This document shows positions 10,518 through 18,750 of a DNA stretch of 64,000 nt, piece after piece. The notes below the pieces were generated by a model, which saw only the letters and a list, made by a program, of their open reading frames with translations, was not told the DNA's origin and did not search any database. The stretch lies in the NCBI GenBank assembly GCA_035944135.1, contig DASZBM010000002.1, positions 62,001 through 126,000 of the forward strand. Direction: 5' to 3'. A program made the position numbers and the translations under genes. This stretch comes from Acidobacteriaceae bacterium (GTDB lineage: Bacteria > Acidobacteriota > Terriglobia > Terriglobales > Acidobacteriaceae). How positions within the stretch are numbered: the stretch's first letter is position 1; every line of letters starts with the position of its first letter.

Positions 10518-11642
10518 ATGATCGACCTGGTGTGGAACTTCCCCCTTCTACCCGGTCAGCAGGAGATGTGGTCGCGCTATCTGGAGGCAGCCTTGGCTGA
10601 GTCTGGATCGCAGTCTGTGGAGTCTTTGCGGCCGTCGTTTCGAACTGTTGAGCCGAAGCTGCGGGAGCGGGCGGCGCGGTGGCTCGGATACCCGTTGAGT
10701 CGTGTGTGGGTGACGTGCGGCGGACATCATGGAACGCTGAATTCGCTGATGGCGTCCGGGCTGGCAGGAACGCGCGTCGCTGTCGAGGGCAACACGTATC
10801 CGGGATTTTTGGATCAGTGCTGGATGACGAAGACGTCGGTGGTCGCGTGTCTTGTGGATGACGAGGGCATTGTGCCGGAGGCGTTGCGGGAACTATGCGA
10901 GCGCAAGCGGCAGGAGCTGGAGCCGGTGCACGGGATCTTCACGATGCCGACGGTGCAGAATCCGCTAGGGTTTGTGACGCCGGAGCAGCGGCGCGTGGAG
11001 ATTGTGGAGATTGCGCGCCAGTTTCAGCTGACGATCATCGAGGACGACGCATACGGGTTTATGGAGGAGAATGCTCCGCCGAGTTATGCGGACCTCGCGC
11101 CGGAGCGCACCTATTATGTGCGCGGATTGGCGAAGAGCCTGGCGCCGGGTGCGAGGACGGGATTTCTGATTGCGCCGGAGAATGCGGCAGCGTCGATTGA
11201 GGCGTCGTTGCGCTGCACGGCGACGGGCACGGATGTGCCCCAGAATATGGCCGCGCTGAAGATGTGCGAAGAGGGCGTACTTGATGAGTTGATTAAGGCG
11301 AAGCGCGCAGAGGGGCGCGAGCGCAACAAGGCCGCGCGTGCTTCGCTGGGAAGACTGTGCGCGCCGGGAGCCGCGGCGGCCTGGCATGTATGGGTGCGGC
11401 TGCCGGAGGATGTTGAGCCGAGCGATATCGAGGGCGCGATCAAATCAGAAGGTGTGATCGTGACGAACGGGCAGTGGTGCGCGGCGGCGCCGGAGTACAG
11501 GCATGGGCTGCGGCTGGCGCTTGGCGCAGAAGTGGAGCGCGCGCGGGCGCTGGAGGGGGTCGCGCGGGTGGCTGGGGTGCTGGAAGGTTTTATGAAACAG
11601 GCGCAGCGGCAAGAGATGGGCTACACGAAGAGAATGGCGTGA
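10518..11642 (+). CDS. PLP-dependent aminotransferase (fold I, MocR-like catalytic domain)
   Basis: 374 residues from ATG 10518; a TTG 39 bases earlier would add 13 uncertain residues. Class I/II aminotransferase: MPTVQNPLG (about 143-151), IIEDDAYGFM (173-182), and the PLP lysine Lys206 in GLAKSLAPGARTGF. This resembles the aminotransferase half of MocR/PdxR regulators and of 2-aminoadipate-type aminotransferases, but no GntR helix-turn-helix is present, so it is an enzyme rather than a regulator. The substrate is unknown. Its stop abuts the convergent lysS stop with no base between. Confidence 0.85.
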   Translation: MIDLVWNFPLLPGQQEMWSRYLEAALAESGSQSVESLRPSFRTVEPKLRERAARWLGYPLSRVWVTCGGHHGTLNSLMASGLAGTRVAVEGNTYPGFLDQCWMTKTSVVACLVDDEGIVPEALRELCERKRQELEPVHGIFTMPTVQNPLGFVTPEQRRVEIVEIARQFQLTIIEDDAYGFMEENAPPSYADLAPERTYYVRGLAKSLAPGARTGFLIAPENAAASIEASLRCTATGTDVPQNMAALKMCEEGVLDELIKAKRAEGRERNKAARASLGRLCAPGAAAAWHVWVRLPEDVEPSDIEGAIKSEGVIVTNGQWCAAAPEYRHGLRLALGAEVERARALEGVARVAGVLEGFMKQAQRQEMGYTKRMA

Positions 11643-13514
11643 TTACTCGGCGGACTCGCCGTGCGTGTGGCCATCTCCTTCGTCTTCATCAGCGACTGTT
11701 TTGTTGATCGGACGCATGAGTGGGAAGAGGATGACATCTCGGATGGAGCGCGCGCCGGTGAGGATCATGGTGAGACGGTCGATGCCGATGCCTTCGCCTG
11801 CTGTCGGTGGGAGACCGAAGCTGAGAGCGCGAACGTAGTCCTCGTCCATCTGATGGGCTTCATCGTCGCCGCGGTCGCGTTCTTTCAGTTGATCTTCGAA
11901 GCGGCGGCGCTGGTCGTCGGGGTCGTTGAGCTCGGAGAAGGCGTTGCCGACTTCGAAGCCGCCGATGTAGAACTCGAAGCGCTCGACCCAGTCGGGCTCG
12001 TCGGGCTTGACCTTGCTGAGAGGAGAGACGGCAAGCGGGAAGTCGTAAATGATGGTGGGTTGGATGAGGTGTTCTTCGGCAAGGAACTCGAACAGCTCTG
12101 CAATAAGCTTTCCCAAATTGCCGGCTGATGGACCGTAGTCTGGATGGCCGATGTTGAAGTCGCCCGCGAGCAGTTGGAGATAGAGAGCGCGAACATTTTC
12201 AATCGTGTCAAACGACTTCTCCGTTGGTGCCGTCCCAAAATTTTTCGGCCAGAACTTAACGATCGCCTCACGCATCGAGAGCTTCTGCCACTTGCTCAGA
12301 TCGATCTCGTTGCCGTTGAAGTTCGTGATCGCAGTTCCGTTCACTTCCTTCGCGACGGTGGTGATGAGCTCCTGAGTGAGGTCCATCAAGTCGTGGTAAT
12401 TGGCGTAGGCCTGATAGAACTCGAGCATGGTGAATTCGGGGTTGTGCTGCGTGCTGACGCCCTCGTTGCGGAAGTTTCGGTTAATTTCGTAGACACGATC
12501 CAGCCCACCGACGACGAGCCGCTTGAGGTAGAGTTCGGGCGCGATGCGAAGCGAGAGGCCGATATCGAGCGCGTTGTGGTGCGTGCGGAAGGGACGCGCC
12601 GCGGCGCCGCCGGCGATGGTGTGCATCATCGGCGTTTCGACTTCGAGGTAGCCGCGGTCGTCGAAGAAGCGGCGGATGGCGCGGAGGATCGCGGCGCGTT
12701 TGACGAAGACGTCGCGGACGTTACGGGGAGATTCGGGTTCGGCGTTCGTGGTGGAAATGGGTTCTGCTGCCGCGGTGGGGTCAGCGGTCGCGGGGTTCTT
12801 CGACTCCGGCTCGCGGAGCGAGCCTTCGCTCAGAATGACAGCTTTTTTGTCAGCGCTCAGGATGCCTGGGCTTCGTGTGGGCGGGGCACCCGGATTTGTG
12901 GCCTGCTCCTGCTTTGCGAGCGTGCCGGAATTCATGATGAGGTCGACGTAGCGCTGGCGGTAGCGGAGTTCGACGTCCTCGAGGCCGTGGTACTTGTCGG
13001 GCAGCGCGATCATCGCTTTTGAGAGGAAGCTGATGGCGGGCTTGCTGCCGGCGGGCAGGGCTTTCAGTGTGAGCTCGCCCGTGCGGGTGCGCATGAGATG
13101 GCCGCGCACGCCGATGTGGTCGCCGAGGTCGAGCAGTTTGTAGAGCGCGAAGATGTCCTCACCGACGTCGTCCTTGCGAACGTAAATCTGAAGCCGCTTG
13201 CCGCCTTGTTGCAGATGCGCGAAGCCGGCCTTGCCCTGGAGGCGGATGGACATAATGCGCCCGGCGACGGCGAACTCGGGATGTTCAGCTTCGAGGGTCT
13301 CTGCGGAGACCGGCGCGGATTCGGAGTCGTAGCGCGCGAGTAGGTCGGGGATGTGCGCGAAGGGGATGGGCTCGTCGGCCGCAGGGAAGCGGTTGGGATA
13401 GATGCTTTCGGCGGTGGTGAGGCCAAGGCGCTGGCCGATGGCGGAGATCTCGCGCAGCTTTTCCTGACGCTGTGCGTAGAGATTTCGTTCGAATTCACTT
13501 TCAAACTGGGACAA
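11643..13514 (-). CDS. lysS: Lysyl-tRNA synthetase (class II) with a repeat-derived insertion
   Basis: 623 residues, versus about 500 for typical LysS. The OB-fold ([20 protein letters not shown], about 81-100), motif 2 ([18 protein letters not shown]) and motif 3 ([15 protein letters not shown]) are intact, so it should charge tRNA-Lys. Between RYVDLIMN (196) and RDVFVKR (267) lies a ~65-residue Pro/Ala/Ser-rich insertion at a point where other LysS proteins have only a short linker. Its DNA resembles dispersed repeats elsewhere in the window. The C-terminus adds a short acidic tail ([15 protein letters not shown]). I use TTG 13514 because no ATG precedes the conserved [10 protein letters not shown]; there is no clear ribosome site. 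Confidence 0.93.
   Translation of the reverse strand: MSQFESEFERNLYAQRQEKLREISAIGQRLGLTTAESIYPNRFPAADEPIPFAHIPDLLARYDSESAPVSAETLEAEHPEFAVAGRIMSIRLQGKAGFAHLQQGGKRLQIYVRKDDVGEDIFALYKLLDLGDHIGVRGHLMRTRTGELTLKALPAGSKPAISFLSKAMIALPDKYHGLEDVELRYRQRYVDLIMNSGTLAKQEQATNPGAPPTRSPGILSADKKAVILSEGSLREPESKNPATADPTAAAEPISTTNAEPESPRNVRDVFVKRAAILRAIRRFFDDRGYLEVETPMMHTIAGGAAARPFRTHHNALDIGLSLRIAPELYLKRLVVGGLDRVYEINRNFRNEGVSTQHNPEFTMLEFYQAYANYHDLMDLTQELITTVAKEVNGTAITNFNGNEIDLSKWQKLSMREAIVKFWPKNFGTAPTEKSFDTIENVRALYLQLLAGDFNIGHPDYGPSAGNLGKLIAELFEFLAEEHLIQPTIIYDFPLAVSPLSKVKPDEPDWVERFEFYIGGFEVGNAFSELNDPDDQRRRFEDQLKERDRGDDEAHQMDEDYVRALSFGLPPTAGEGIGIDRLTMILTGARSIRDVILFPLMRPINKTVADEDEGDGHTHGESAE
12720..12935. repeat. 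Repeat-derived insertion inside lysS
   Basis: In-frame insertion encoding about residues 194-266 of LysS. Bases 12792-12840 contain TTCGACTCCGGCTCGCGGAGC and end CTTCGCTCAGAATGAC, matching the style of the family-3 elements ending CAGGATGACGG at 56746-56784 and 62335-62373. Bases 12856-12894 (CTCAGGATGCC ... GGGGCACCCGG) resemble the ends of families 3 and 1. The reading frame is open through all of it. Confidence 0.65.
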
Positions 13515-13602
13515 TCTGGAGGGCTCACTTTGCTGGAGACGTATGAGGCTTCAGTATATCGGCGAGTGGCGGCACGGCTGCGGCGGATGGTAAGGTTTGG
13601 CG

Positions 13603-13848
13603 ATGGCGGATGATGGACAGAAGCAGAAAGGCGGCGGGATTTTCGGCAGCCTGGTGCAGGCGGAGTCGATGGTTCAGCTTGCGCTGGCGCTGCCGGCGGG
13701 CTGCCTGATTGGATGGTTCATCGGGATGCTGCTGGACCATCACTTCCATACGGATTGGATCCAGATTGTTGGGATTATTGTGGGGGCGATCGCCGGGTTT
13801 GTGCAGATCTTCCAGACGGCGTCGAAGTTTATGAAGAAGGGCAATTAG
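13603..13848 (+). CDS. atpZ: AtpZ/AtpI-family small membrane protein
   Basis: 81 residues from ATG 13603, with TAAGG seven bases upstream. Two transmembrane segments (MVQLALALPAGCLIGWFIGMLL and WIQIVGIIVGAIAGFVQIF) separated by a short loop and a basic C-terminus fit the AtpZ/AtpQ family found at the head of ATP synthase operons, where such proteins are linked to Mg2+ handling or c-ring assembly. It is two bases upstream of atpI and divergent from lysS, so the 88-base gap before it must carry the operon promoter; I could not pick out clear boxes. Confidence 0.8.
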   Translation: MADDGQKQKGGGIFGSLVQAESMVQLALALPAGCLIGWFIGMLLDHHFHTDWIQIVGIIVGAIAGFVQIFQTASKFMKKGN

Positions 13849-13850
13849 GC

Positions 13851-14258
13851 GTGGAACTGGCGGGACTGACCGACGAGGATGTGCGGCAGACGATGTTGCG
13901 CGCGCTGCGTCTGCTGGCGATCATCGCAGTGGCCGGAGTATCGCTGGCGTGGTGGAAGCTGGGCTGGCAGAGCGCGTTGCTGCTGGCGGTGGGGGCTGTG
14001 ATTTCGGCGACCGGCCTGTGGGAGTGGATGCGGCTGATGGCGGTGGTGATCAGCCGCATGGATGCCGGCGCGGAGCCGCGTCCGGTGGGCACCGTGCTGG
14101 TGGGTTTCTTCATGCGGCTGGGGATCGCTCTTGTGGCTCTGTATGTTAGTCTTAAGTATCTGGATGGTTCTGTTTACGCGCTTGCCGCGGGCCTCGCATT
14201 GGGCATGGTTGCCCTGACAATTGAGGCGCTGAGGCTGGTGAGATCGTGGACAGTTTAG
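13851..14258 (+). CDS. atpI: ATP synthase subunit I (AtpI)
   Basis: 135 residues from GTG 13851. Four hydrophobic stretches (RLLAIIAVAGVSLAWWKLGW, ALLLAVGAVISATGLWEWM, FMRLGIALVALYVSLKYL, VYALAAGLALGMVALTIEAL) match the four-helix AtpI assembly factor that helps build the c-ring. It follows the AtpZ-like gene by two bases and precedes atpB by 76, in the usual order. The sequence is poorly conserved in this family, so the assignment relies on topology and position. Confidence 0.75.
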   Translation: MELAGLTDEDVRQTMLRALRLLAIIAVAGVSLAWWKLGWQSALLLAVGAVISATGLWEWMRLMAVVISRMDAGAEPRPVGTVLVGFFMRLGIALVALYVSLKYLDGSVYALAAGLALGMVALTIEALRLVRSWTV

Positions 14259-14334
14259 TCGCCTGCGGCATCTGAAGCTCACGAATTGAACCGCCTCCAG
14301 GACTAGATTTCGACGTAGGTTTTCTGAAGTTTCT

Positions 14335-15066
14335 ATGCCGACTCAGCTTTTGTTCACGCGTCTTTTGAACCACTTCTTTGCCCGCCAGGTGGACGGGCTG
14401 CTCGCTGTTTTTCACGTCACTCCGGCCTATGCGAACGCTCCGATTACGAATGCAGTAGCGATGGAGCTGCTGGTGTTTCTGATCCTGCTGGTTTACTTCG
14501 TGCTCGTGCGGGCTTCGCTGAGCGTGGAGAAGCCGAACGGACTGCAGCATCTCGCGGAGTTGCTGAATGAGGGAGTCGAGGAGCAGAGCGAGGCCATCAT
14601 CGGTCACGGGTATGAGCGCTTTACGAGCTATCTGACGGCGCTCTTCCTGTTCATCCTGCTGTGCAATCTGGTGGGTTTGATTCCGGGACTGGAGTCGCCC
14701 ACGGCGAATCCCTCCGTGCCGCTCGGTTTTGCGGTCGTGACTTTTCTGTACTACCACTACCACGGTATCCGCGTGAACAAGGGCGCGTACATCAAGCAGT
14801 TCCTTGGACCCGTGTGGTGGCTGTACTGGCTGCTGTTCCCGATCGAGATCATCTCGCACTTCGCGCGTATCCTCTCGCTCACGGTTCGTCTTTACGCGAA
14901 CATGTTCGCCGGCGACCTGCTGACGATCGCGTTCTTCTCGCTGGTGCCCATTGGTGTTCCGCTGGTGTTCCTCGGACTGCACCTTGGCGTTGCGATTGTG
15001 CAGGCGTATGTGTTCGCGGTGCTTGGAGCGATCTACCTTGGGCTGGCTGTCGCGCACGAGCATTAG
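14335..15066 (+). CDS. atpB: ATP synthase F0 subunit a
   Basis: 243 residues, multi-pass membrane subunit forming the ion half-channels next to the c-ring. The essential arginine is Arg185 in RILSLTVRLYANMFAGD, equivalent to E. coli Arg210. GLIPGLESPTANPSVPLGFA (about 114-133) is a typical subunit a loop. An N-terminal stretch (VDGLLAVFHVTPAYANAPITN) is in the periplasmic position. The ATG at 14335 is used; no strong ribosome site is visible. Confidence 0.95.
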   Translation: MPTQLLFTRLLNHFFARQVDGLLAVFHVTPAYANAPITNAVAMELLVFLILLVYFVLVRASLSVEKPNGLQHLAELLNEGVEEQSEAIIGHGYERFTSYLTALFLFILLCNLVGLIPGLESPTANPSVPLGFAVVTFLYYHYHGIRVNKGAYIKQFLGPVWWLYWLLFPIEIISHFARILSLTVRLYANMFAGDLLTIAFFSLVPIGVPLVFLGLHLGVAIVQAYVFAVLGAIYLGLAVAHEH

Positions 15067-15096
15067 AAATTAGCGGCGAAGTCTGCCGCGCAAAGA

Positions 15097-15125
15097 TCCC
15101 GCGAGGGGGTGCTCCCTCTTCGCGG
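15097..15125 (+). other. Stem-loop between atpB and atpE
   Basis: In the 148-base atpB-atpE gap. CCGCGA pairs with TCGCGG, with an inner GGG/CCC pairing. There is no T-run, so it is not an obvious terminator. An mRNA structure here could help set the high c-subunit to a-subunit ratio by processing or protection; that role is inference. I see no gene in the rest of the gap. Confidence 0.5.
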
Positions 15126-15214
15126 TGGGTACTTCCGCCGTTCAGCGTGAGGGGGCCAGTCAGGTGAGCCTCAACCACCCACTGATGGCGAGATAACGGG
15201 AGCATGGAGTACGA

Positions 15215-15526
15215 ATGCGTAAGCTGCAATATCTCTTTATGTCACTGGCCGCGATGCTGATTGCCTCGCCGGCCTTCGCGCAGGCGACGGGGCAGTACAG
15301 CCCGGCGTCGCAGTGGGTTCCACTGGCGGCGGGCCTGGGAATGGCCTTGGCGGCCGGACTCTGCGGTCTCGGACAGGGACGCGCAACGGCCTCGTCGGCC
15401 GAGGCGCTGGCCCGCAACCCCGGCGCACGCCCTGGAATCTTTCTCTTCCTGATTCTCGGCCTCGCGTTCATCGAGTCGCTGGCGCTGTTCACCTTCGTCA
15501 TCATCTTCTTGAAGGTTCACGCCTAA
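15215..15526 (+). CDS. atpE: ATP synthase F0 subunit c
   Basis: 103 residues, longer than the usual ~80 because of an N-terminal signal-like segment (MRKLQYLFMSLAAMLIASPAFA) ahead of the two-helix hairpin. Helix 1 contains GLCGLGQGRATA; the loop is EALARNPGARP; helix 2 has the ion-binding carboxylate Glu87 in LGLAFIESLALF. Gln54, Glu87 and Ser88 align with three residues of the Na+ site of Ilyobacter subunit c, while the aligning Tyr is Phe92. It is followed by a strong terminator, so atpFHAGDC are not cotranscribed and are absent from the window. Confidence 0.92.
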   Translation: MRKLQYLFMSLAAMLIASPAFAQATGQYSPASQWVPLAAGLGMALAAGLCGLGQGRATASSAEALARNPGARPGIFLFLILGLAFIESLALFTFVIIFLKVHA

Positions 15527-15546
15527 GCTTTACGCAAGCCAGTAAG

Positions 15547-15577
15547 AAGGCCTCCGCGATGCGGAGGCCTTTCTGTT
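15547..15577. terminator. Bidirectional terminator between atpE and nuoN
   Basis: Perfect 11-bp stem AAGGCCTCCGC / GCGGAGGCCTT with GAT loop, T-rich after it on the plus strand (TTCTGTTT) and CTTCTTAC on the minus strand. It sits between convergent atpE and nuoN and can serve both. Confidence 0.85.
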
Positions 15578-15598
15578 TGGCCCGATTTCGCTGTGGAG

Positions 15599-17122
15599 TT
15601 ACTCGCCGGTTGCAGGCGTCTGGACGGCTTCTGGATTGGGCGCCGGTGTGACGGGGAGCGTGACCGGAGTCGAGCGTTGAGTGAGATGCAGCACCCGGCC
15701 AGGAGCGATCCCGAGGAACAACGTTGCGAGCGCAGTGGCCGCAAGCGCGATGCCCGCAGGAATCGCGACCTTGCGCGTGGGGAGCGTGGATTCAGTCGCA
15801 GTTACCGGCCGCGTGTACAGGGCCGCGAGCAGACGCAGGTAGTAGAAGCACGCGATGCCGGAGTTGAGAAGTCCGATGACCGCGAGCCACACATGGCCCG
15901 TGTACATGGCTGCTGTAAACGAATAGAACTTGCCAAAGAATCCGCCGGTAAAAGGAATCCCAATCAGGGAGATGAGGAAGAAGCTGAGCAGGGCGGCGAG
16001 GCCTGGCCGGTGCAACGCGAGTCCAGTGTAGTCGTCGATCGTGCGCGACTCTTCGCTGTAGCCTGAAGCGGCTGTAAGGACGAGGAACGCGCCTACATTC
16101 ATCGCGGCGTAGGCAGCGGTATAGAAGAGCGCGGCGGAGATGGCGTTTTCGCGTGTGGAGCTGAAAGCGACGAGCAGATACCCGGCATGCGCGATGGAGG
16201 AGTAAGCGAGCAGGCGCTTGACGTCACGCTGTACGAGCGCGCCGAGATTGCCGATGCACATGCTGGCGACAGCAAGGATCTCGATAAGCGCAATCCAGTG
16301 CGGCCGAAGAGCGGGCATGCCGTTGAAGAGGAAGCGCAAAAGCACAGCGAAGGCAGCAGCCTTTGGGGCGGTAGACATCATGCCGACGACAGGAGCGGGA
16401 GCGCCCTGGTAGACGTCAGGAGTCCAGACGTGAAACGGAGCGAGGGACACCTTGAAGCCGAGGCCGATCAGCACCATTGCGATCGCAAGGATCGCGAGGT
16501 GGGGTGTGGTGGTGGTTGCGATGCCGTTGTGGATCGCGGCGATTGAGGTGGAACCGGTCGCGCCGAAGCAGAGCGCGATGCCGTAGAGGAAGAATGCCGT
16601 CGCGAAGCTGCCAAGCAGGAAGTACTTCAGCGAAGACTCCGATGCAGTGGCCTGGCCTTTGCGGAAGCCGGCCATGATGTAGGTGGAGATCGAGGAGATC
16701 TCGAGCCCGATGAAGACCATTAGCAGTTCGACCGAGCAGGTCATGAACATCATGCCGCTCGCGCCGAAGAGCATCAGCGCATAGAACTCACCGGCGTGGG
16801 AATTGGGCGTGCCATCGAAGTAGTCGAGTGTGGCGAGCAGCGTGACGAGAACGATTGCGGCGATGAGCAGGTGGAAGAAGACCGAGAAGTCGTCGATCTG
16901 CACGGTGCCGTAGAACGCGCTGATCGTGCGCCACTGGAACTGGCCGAAGAGGCTGTGCTGGTAGACGGTCGCAGCGCCGGCGCCGAGTGTGCCGAGGATT
17001 GCGAGCCAACCGAGCGGTTTGCGCGAGCGGCCGGGAGCGATCGTTGGTTCGGCGAGCATGATGATCACGCCCGCCACGACAAGGATGACTTCGGGAAGAA
17101 CGGACAGGAGCGATGTGGGCAT
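15599..17122 (-). CDS. nuoN: NADH-quinone oxidoreductase subunit N
   Basis: 507 residues, antiporter-like proton-pumping membrane subunit of complex I. It has about 14 hydrophobic helices, the FIGLEISSISTYIMAGF region with the conserved Glu, LKYFLLGSFATAFFLYG, and KVSLAPFHVWTPDVYQGAP containing the channel lysine. Last gene of the nuo operon; its ATG overlaps the nuoM stop (TAATG). The C-terminus carries a ~25-residue polar Pro/Thr-rich tail ending at the convergent terminator. Confidence 0.95.
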   Translation of the reverse strand: MPTSLLSVLPEVILVVAGVIIMLAEPTIAPGRSRKPLGWLAILGTLGAGAATVYQHSLFGQFQWRTISAFYGTVQIDDFSVFFHLLIAAIVLVTLLATLDYFDGTPNSHAGEFYALMLFGASGMMFMTCSVELLMVFIGLEISSISTYIMAGFRKGQATASESSLKYFLLGSFATAFFLYGIALCFGATGSTSIAAIHNGIATTTTPHLAILAIAMVLIGLGFKVSLAPFHVWTPDVYQGAPAPVVGMMSTAPKAAAFAVLLRFLFNGMPALRPHWIALIEILAVASMCIGNLGALVQRDVKRLLAYSSIAHAGYLLVAFSSTRENAISAALFYTAAYAAMNVGAFLVLTAASGYSEESRTIDDYTGLALHRPGLAALLSFFLISLIGIPFTGGFFGKFYSFTAAMYTGHVWLAVIGLLNSGIACFYYLRLLAALYTRPVTATESTLPTRKVAIPAGIALAATALATLFLGIAPGRVLHLTQRSTPVTLPVTPAPNPEAVQTPATGE

Positions 17123-18750
17123 TAGTAGTGGGCTCCTTTATTGATGGCCGGAGCCTGTTTGCCGAGCGCGGCCGCGCCGAGGTTGGGATCGACAAAGCCG
17201 GTGGGCTGTGCCTCTGGTCTGTCCACGGCAGACGTGCCCGGAAGCGGCTGAGTCTGGCGAGAGGCAATTGAAGTTGTGTAGGTCTGGATCCCCTTCGTCC
17301 AGTAAGGCGAGAACACGCCCATGACGAGGAAGAGCAGGGCCAGCGGCCAGAGCTCTACGTGCTCGCGGGCGCTAATGTCCCAGCCAGGAACTTCCTCAGG
17401 CCGGAGTCCCAGCGAGCCGTAAAAGACGCGCTGAATCATCCAGAGCATGTATGCGGCTGAGAAGATCACGCCCGTGGTGCCGACGACGGTCCAGAGTACA
17501 TGGTGGGCGACGAAGGTCTGCATCGCGCCGGAGAGGATCAGGAACTCGCCGACGAAGCCGGAGAGCATCGGGAGGCCGACGGCCGCGAGTCCGGTGATGA
17601 CGAAGAAGGTCACCATCCACGGATGACGCGCCGCGAGGCCGCCGTAGTCGCGCATGTCGTAGGTGCCGTAACGCTCATAAAGCAGGCCCAGAAGAATGAA
17701 GAGCGCAGCGCCAATGAGTGACTCGTTGAGAATCTGGTACGTGCCGCCGTCGAGACCGGAGATGGTGAAGGTGAAGATGCCGAGCACAATGAAGCTGTTA
17801 GCGCTGAGCGTGGCGAACGAGGCGAGCTTCTTCAGGTCAGTCTGGACCAGAGCAATGAGTGCGCCGTAGACGATGCCGATGGCGCCGAGGGCGATGAGCA
17901 GAGGAGCGAGCTGCCGGGATTGATCCGGGAAGATGCTGAAGCTGAAGCGAAGGATGGAATAAAGCCCGAGTTTGCCCGCAATCACCATGACGGCGGCCGT
18001 GGGGGCCTCCTGCACGGCGTCAGATAACCAGCCGTGCAGCGGGAAGATCGGCACCTTCACGCCGAAGGCGAAAAGGAACGCAAGTGAGCAGAGCAGGAGA
18101 GCGGACCCGTTTGTCGAGATCGCGTGCTGCTGAGCGAGCGTCTGCAAGGTTGGCAGATCGAACGTGCCGGTCTGCGCGTACAGCCAGATCATTCCGACGA
18201 GCAGCAGTGCAGACGGAATGAAGGTGTAGAGGAAGAACTTGATGGCAGCGCGGCGGCGGTTCTCGGTACGGCCGAAAGTTGCGATGAGCAGCGCCATGGG
18301 AACGAGCGAGAGTTCCCAGAAACCGTAATAGAGGAACAGGTCGAGCGAGACGAAGATGCCGATCATCGCGACCTGCTGGAGCAGGAACAGAGTGAAGAAG
18401 AGGCGCGAGCGCGAGCGGATCGCGTTCCACGAGCAAAGCACGCCCAGCGGAGCCAGTACGCCGGCGAGCACAACTAGCCACATCGACAGGCCGTCGACGC
18501 CAAGGTGATAGCGGATTGCAGGAGATGCGATCCAATCGGCGTTTTGCTCAAACTGGAAGCGGCCGAAACTCGCGTAATCGAAGTGCGCCGGCAGGTGCAG
18601 CGCGAACGCCAGCGTAAGAAGCGTGACGACAAGCGCGACGATGTGGTGTAGCTTCGAGCCTTCCTCGCGGTCCGGAATTAGCGCGACGATGATCGCGCCG
18701 ACTAATGGCGTGAGGATAAGCAGCGTAAGAATGGAATGGTCGAGATTCAT
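17122..18750 (-). CDS. nuoM: NADH-quinone oxidoreductase subunit M
   Basis: 542 residues from ATG 18750, which overlaps the nuoL stop by four bases (ATGA); the 29 upstream in-frame residues are nuoL sequence read out of phase. Antiporter-like subunit of complex I: YYGFWELSLVPMALLIATFG contains the key Glu, IKFFLYTFIPSALLLVGMIW follows, and FGVKVPIFPLHGWLSDAVQEAP carries the conserved Lys and His. Membrane protein with about 14 helices. The C-terminal ~55 residues are polar and extend past most homologues. Confidence 0.95.
   Translation of the reverse strand: MNLDHSILTLLILTPLVGAIIVALIPDREEGSKLHHIVALVVTLLTLAFALHLPAHFDYASFGRFQFEQNADWIASPAIRYHLGVDGLSMWLVVLAGVLAPLGVLCSWNAIRSRSRLFFTLFLLQQVAMIGIFVSLDLFLYYGFWELSLVPMALLIATFGRTENRRRAAIKFFLYTFIPSALLLVGMIWLYAQTGTFDLPTLQTLAQQHAISTNGSALLLCSLAFLFAFGVKVPIFPLHGWLSDAVQEAPTAAVMVIAGKLGLYSILRFSFSIFPDQSRQLAPLLIALGAIGIVYGALIALVQTDLKKLASFATLSANSFIVLGIFTFTISGLDGGTYQILNESLIGAALFILLGLLYERYGTYDMRDYGGLAARHPWMVTFFVITGLAAVGLPMLSGFVGEFLILSGAMQTFVAHHVLWTVVGTTGVIFSAAYMLWMIQRVFYGSLGLRPEEVPGWDISAREHVELWPLALLFLVMGVFSPYWTKGIQTYTTSIASRQTQPLPGTSAVDRPEAQPTGFVDPNLGAAALGKQAPAINKGAHY

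Noticed and set aside
12144-13022. 292-codon plus-strand frame opposite lysS
   Set aside because: Antisense shadow of lysS including its repeat insertion.
15067-15214. atpB-atpE gap as a site for atpF or another small gene
   Set aside because: No frame with a start and homology; only a stem-loop is supported.
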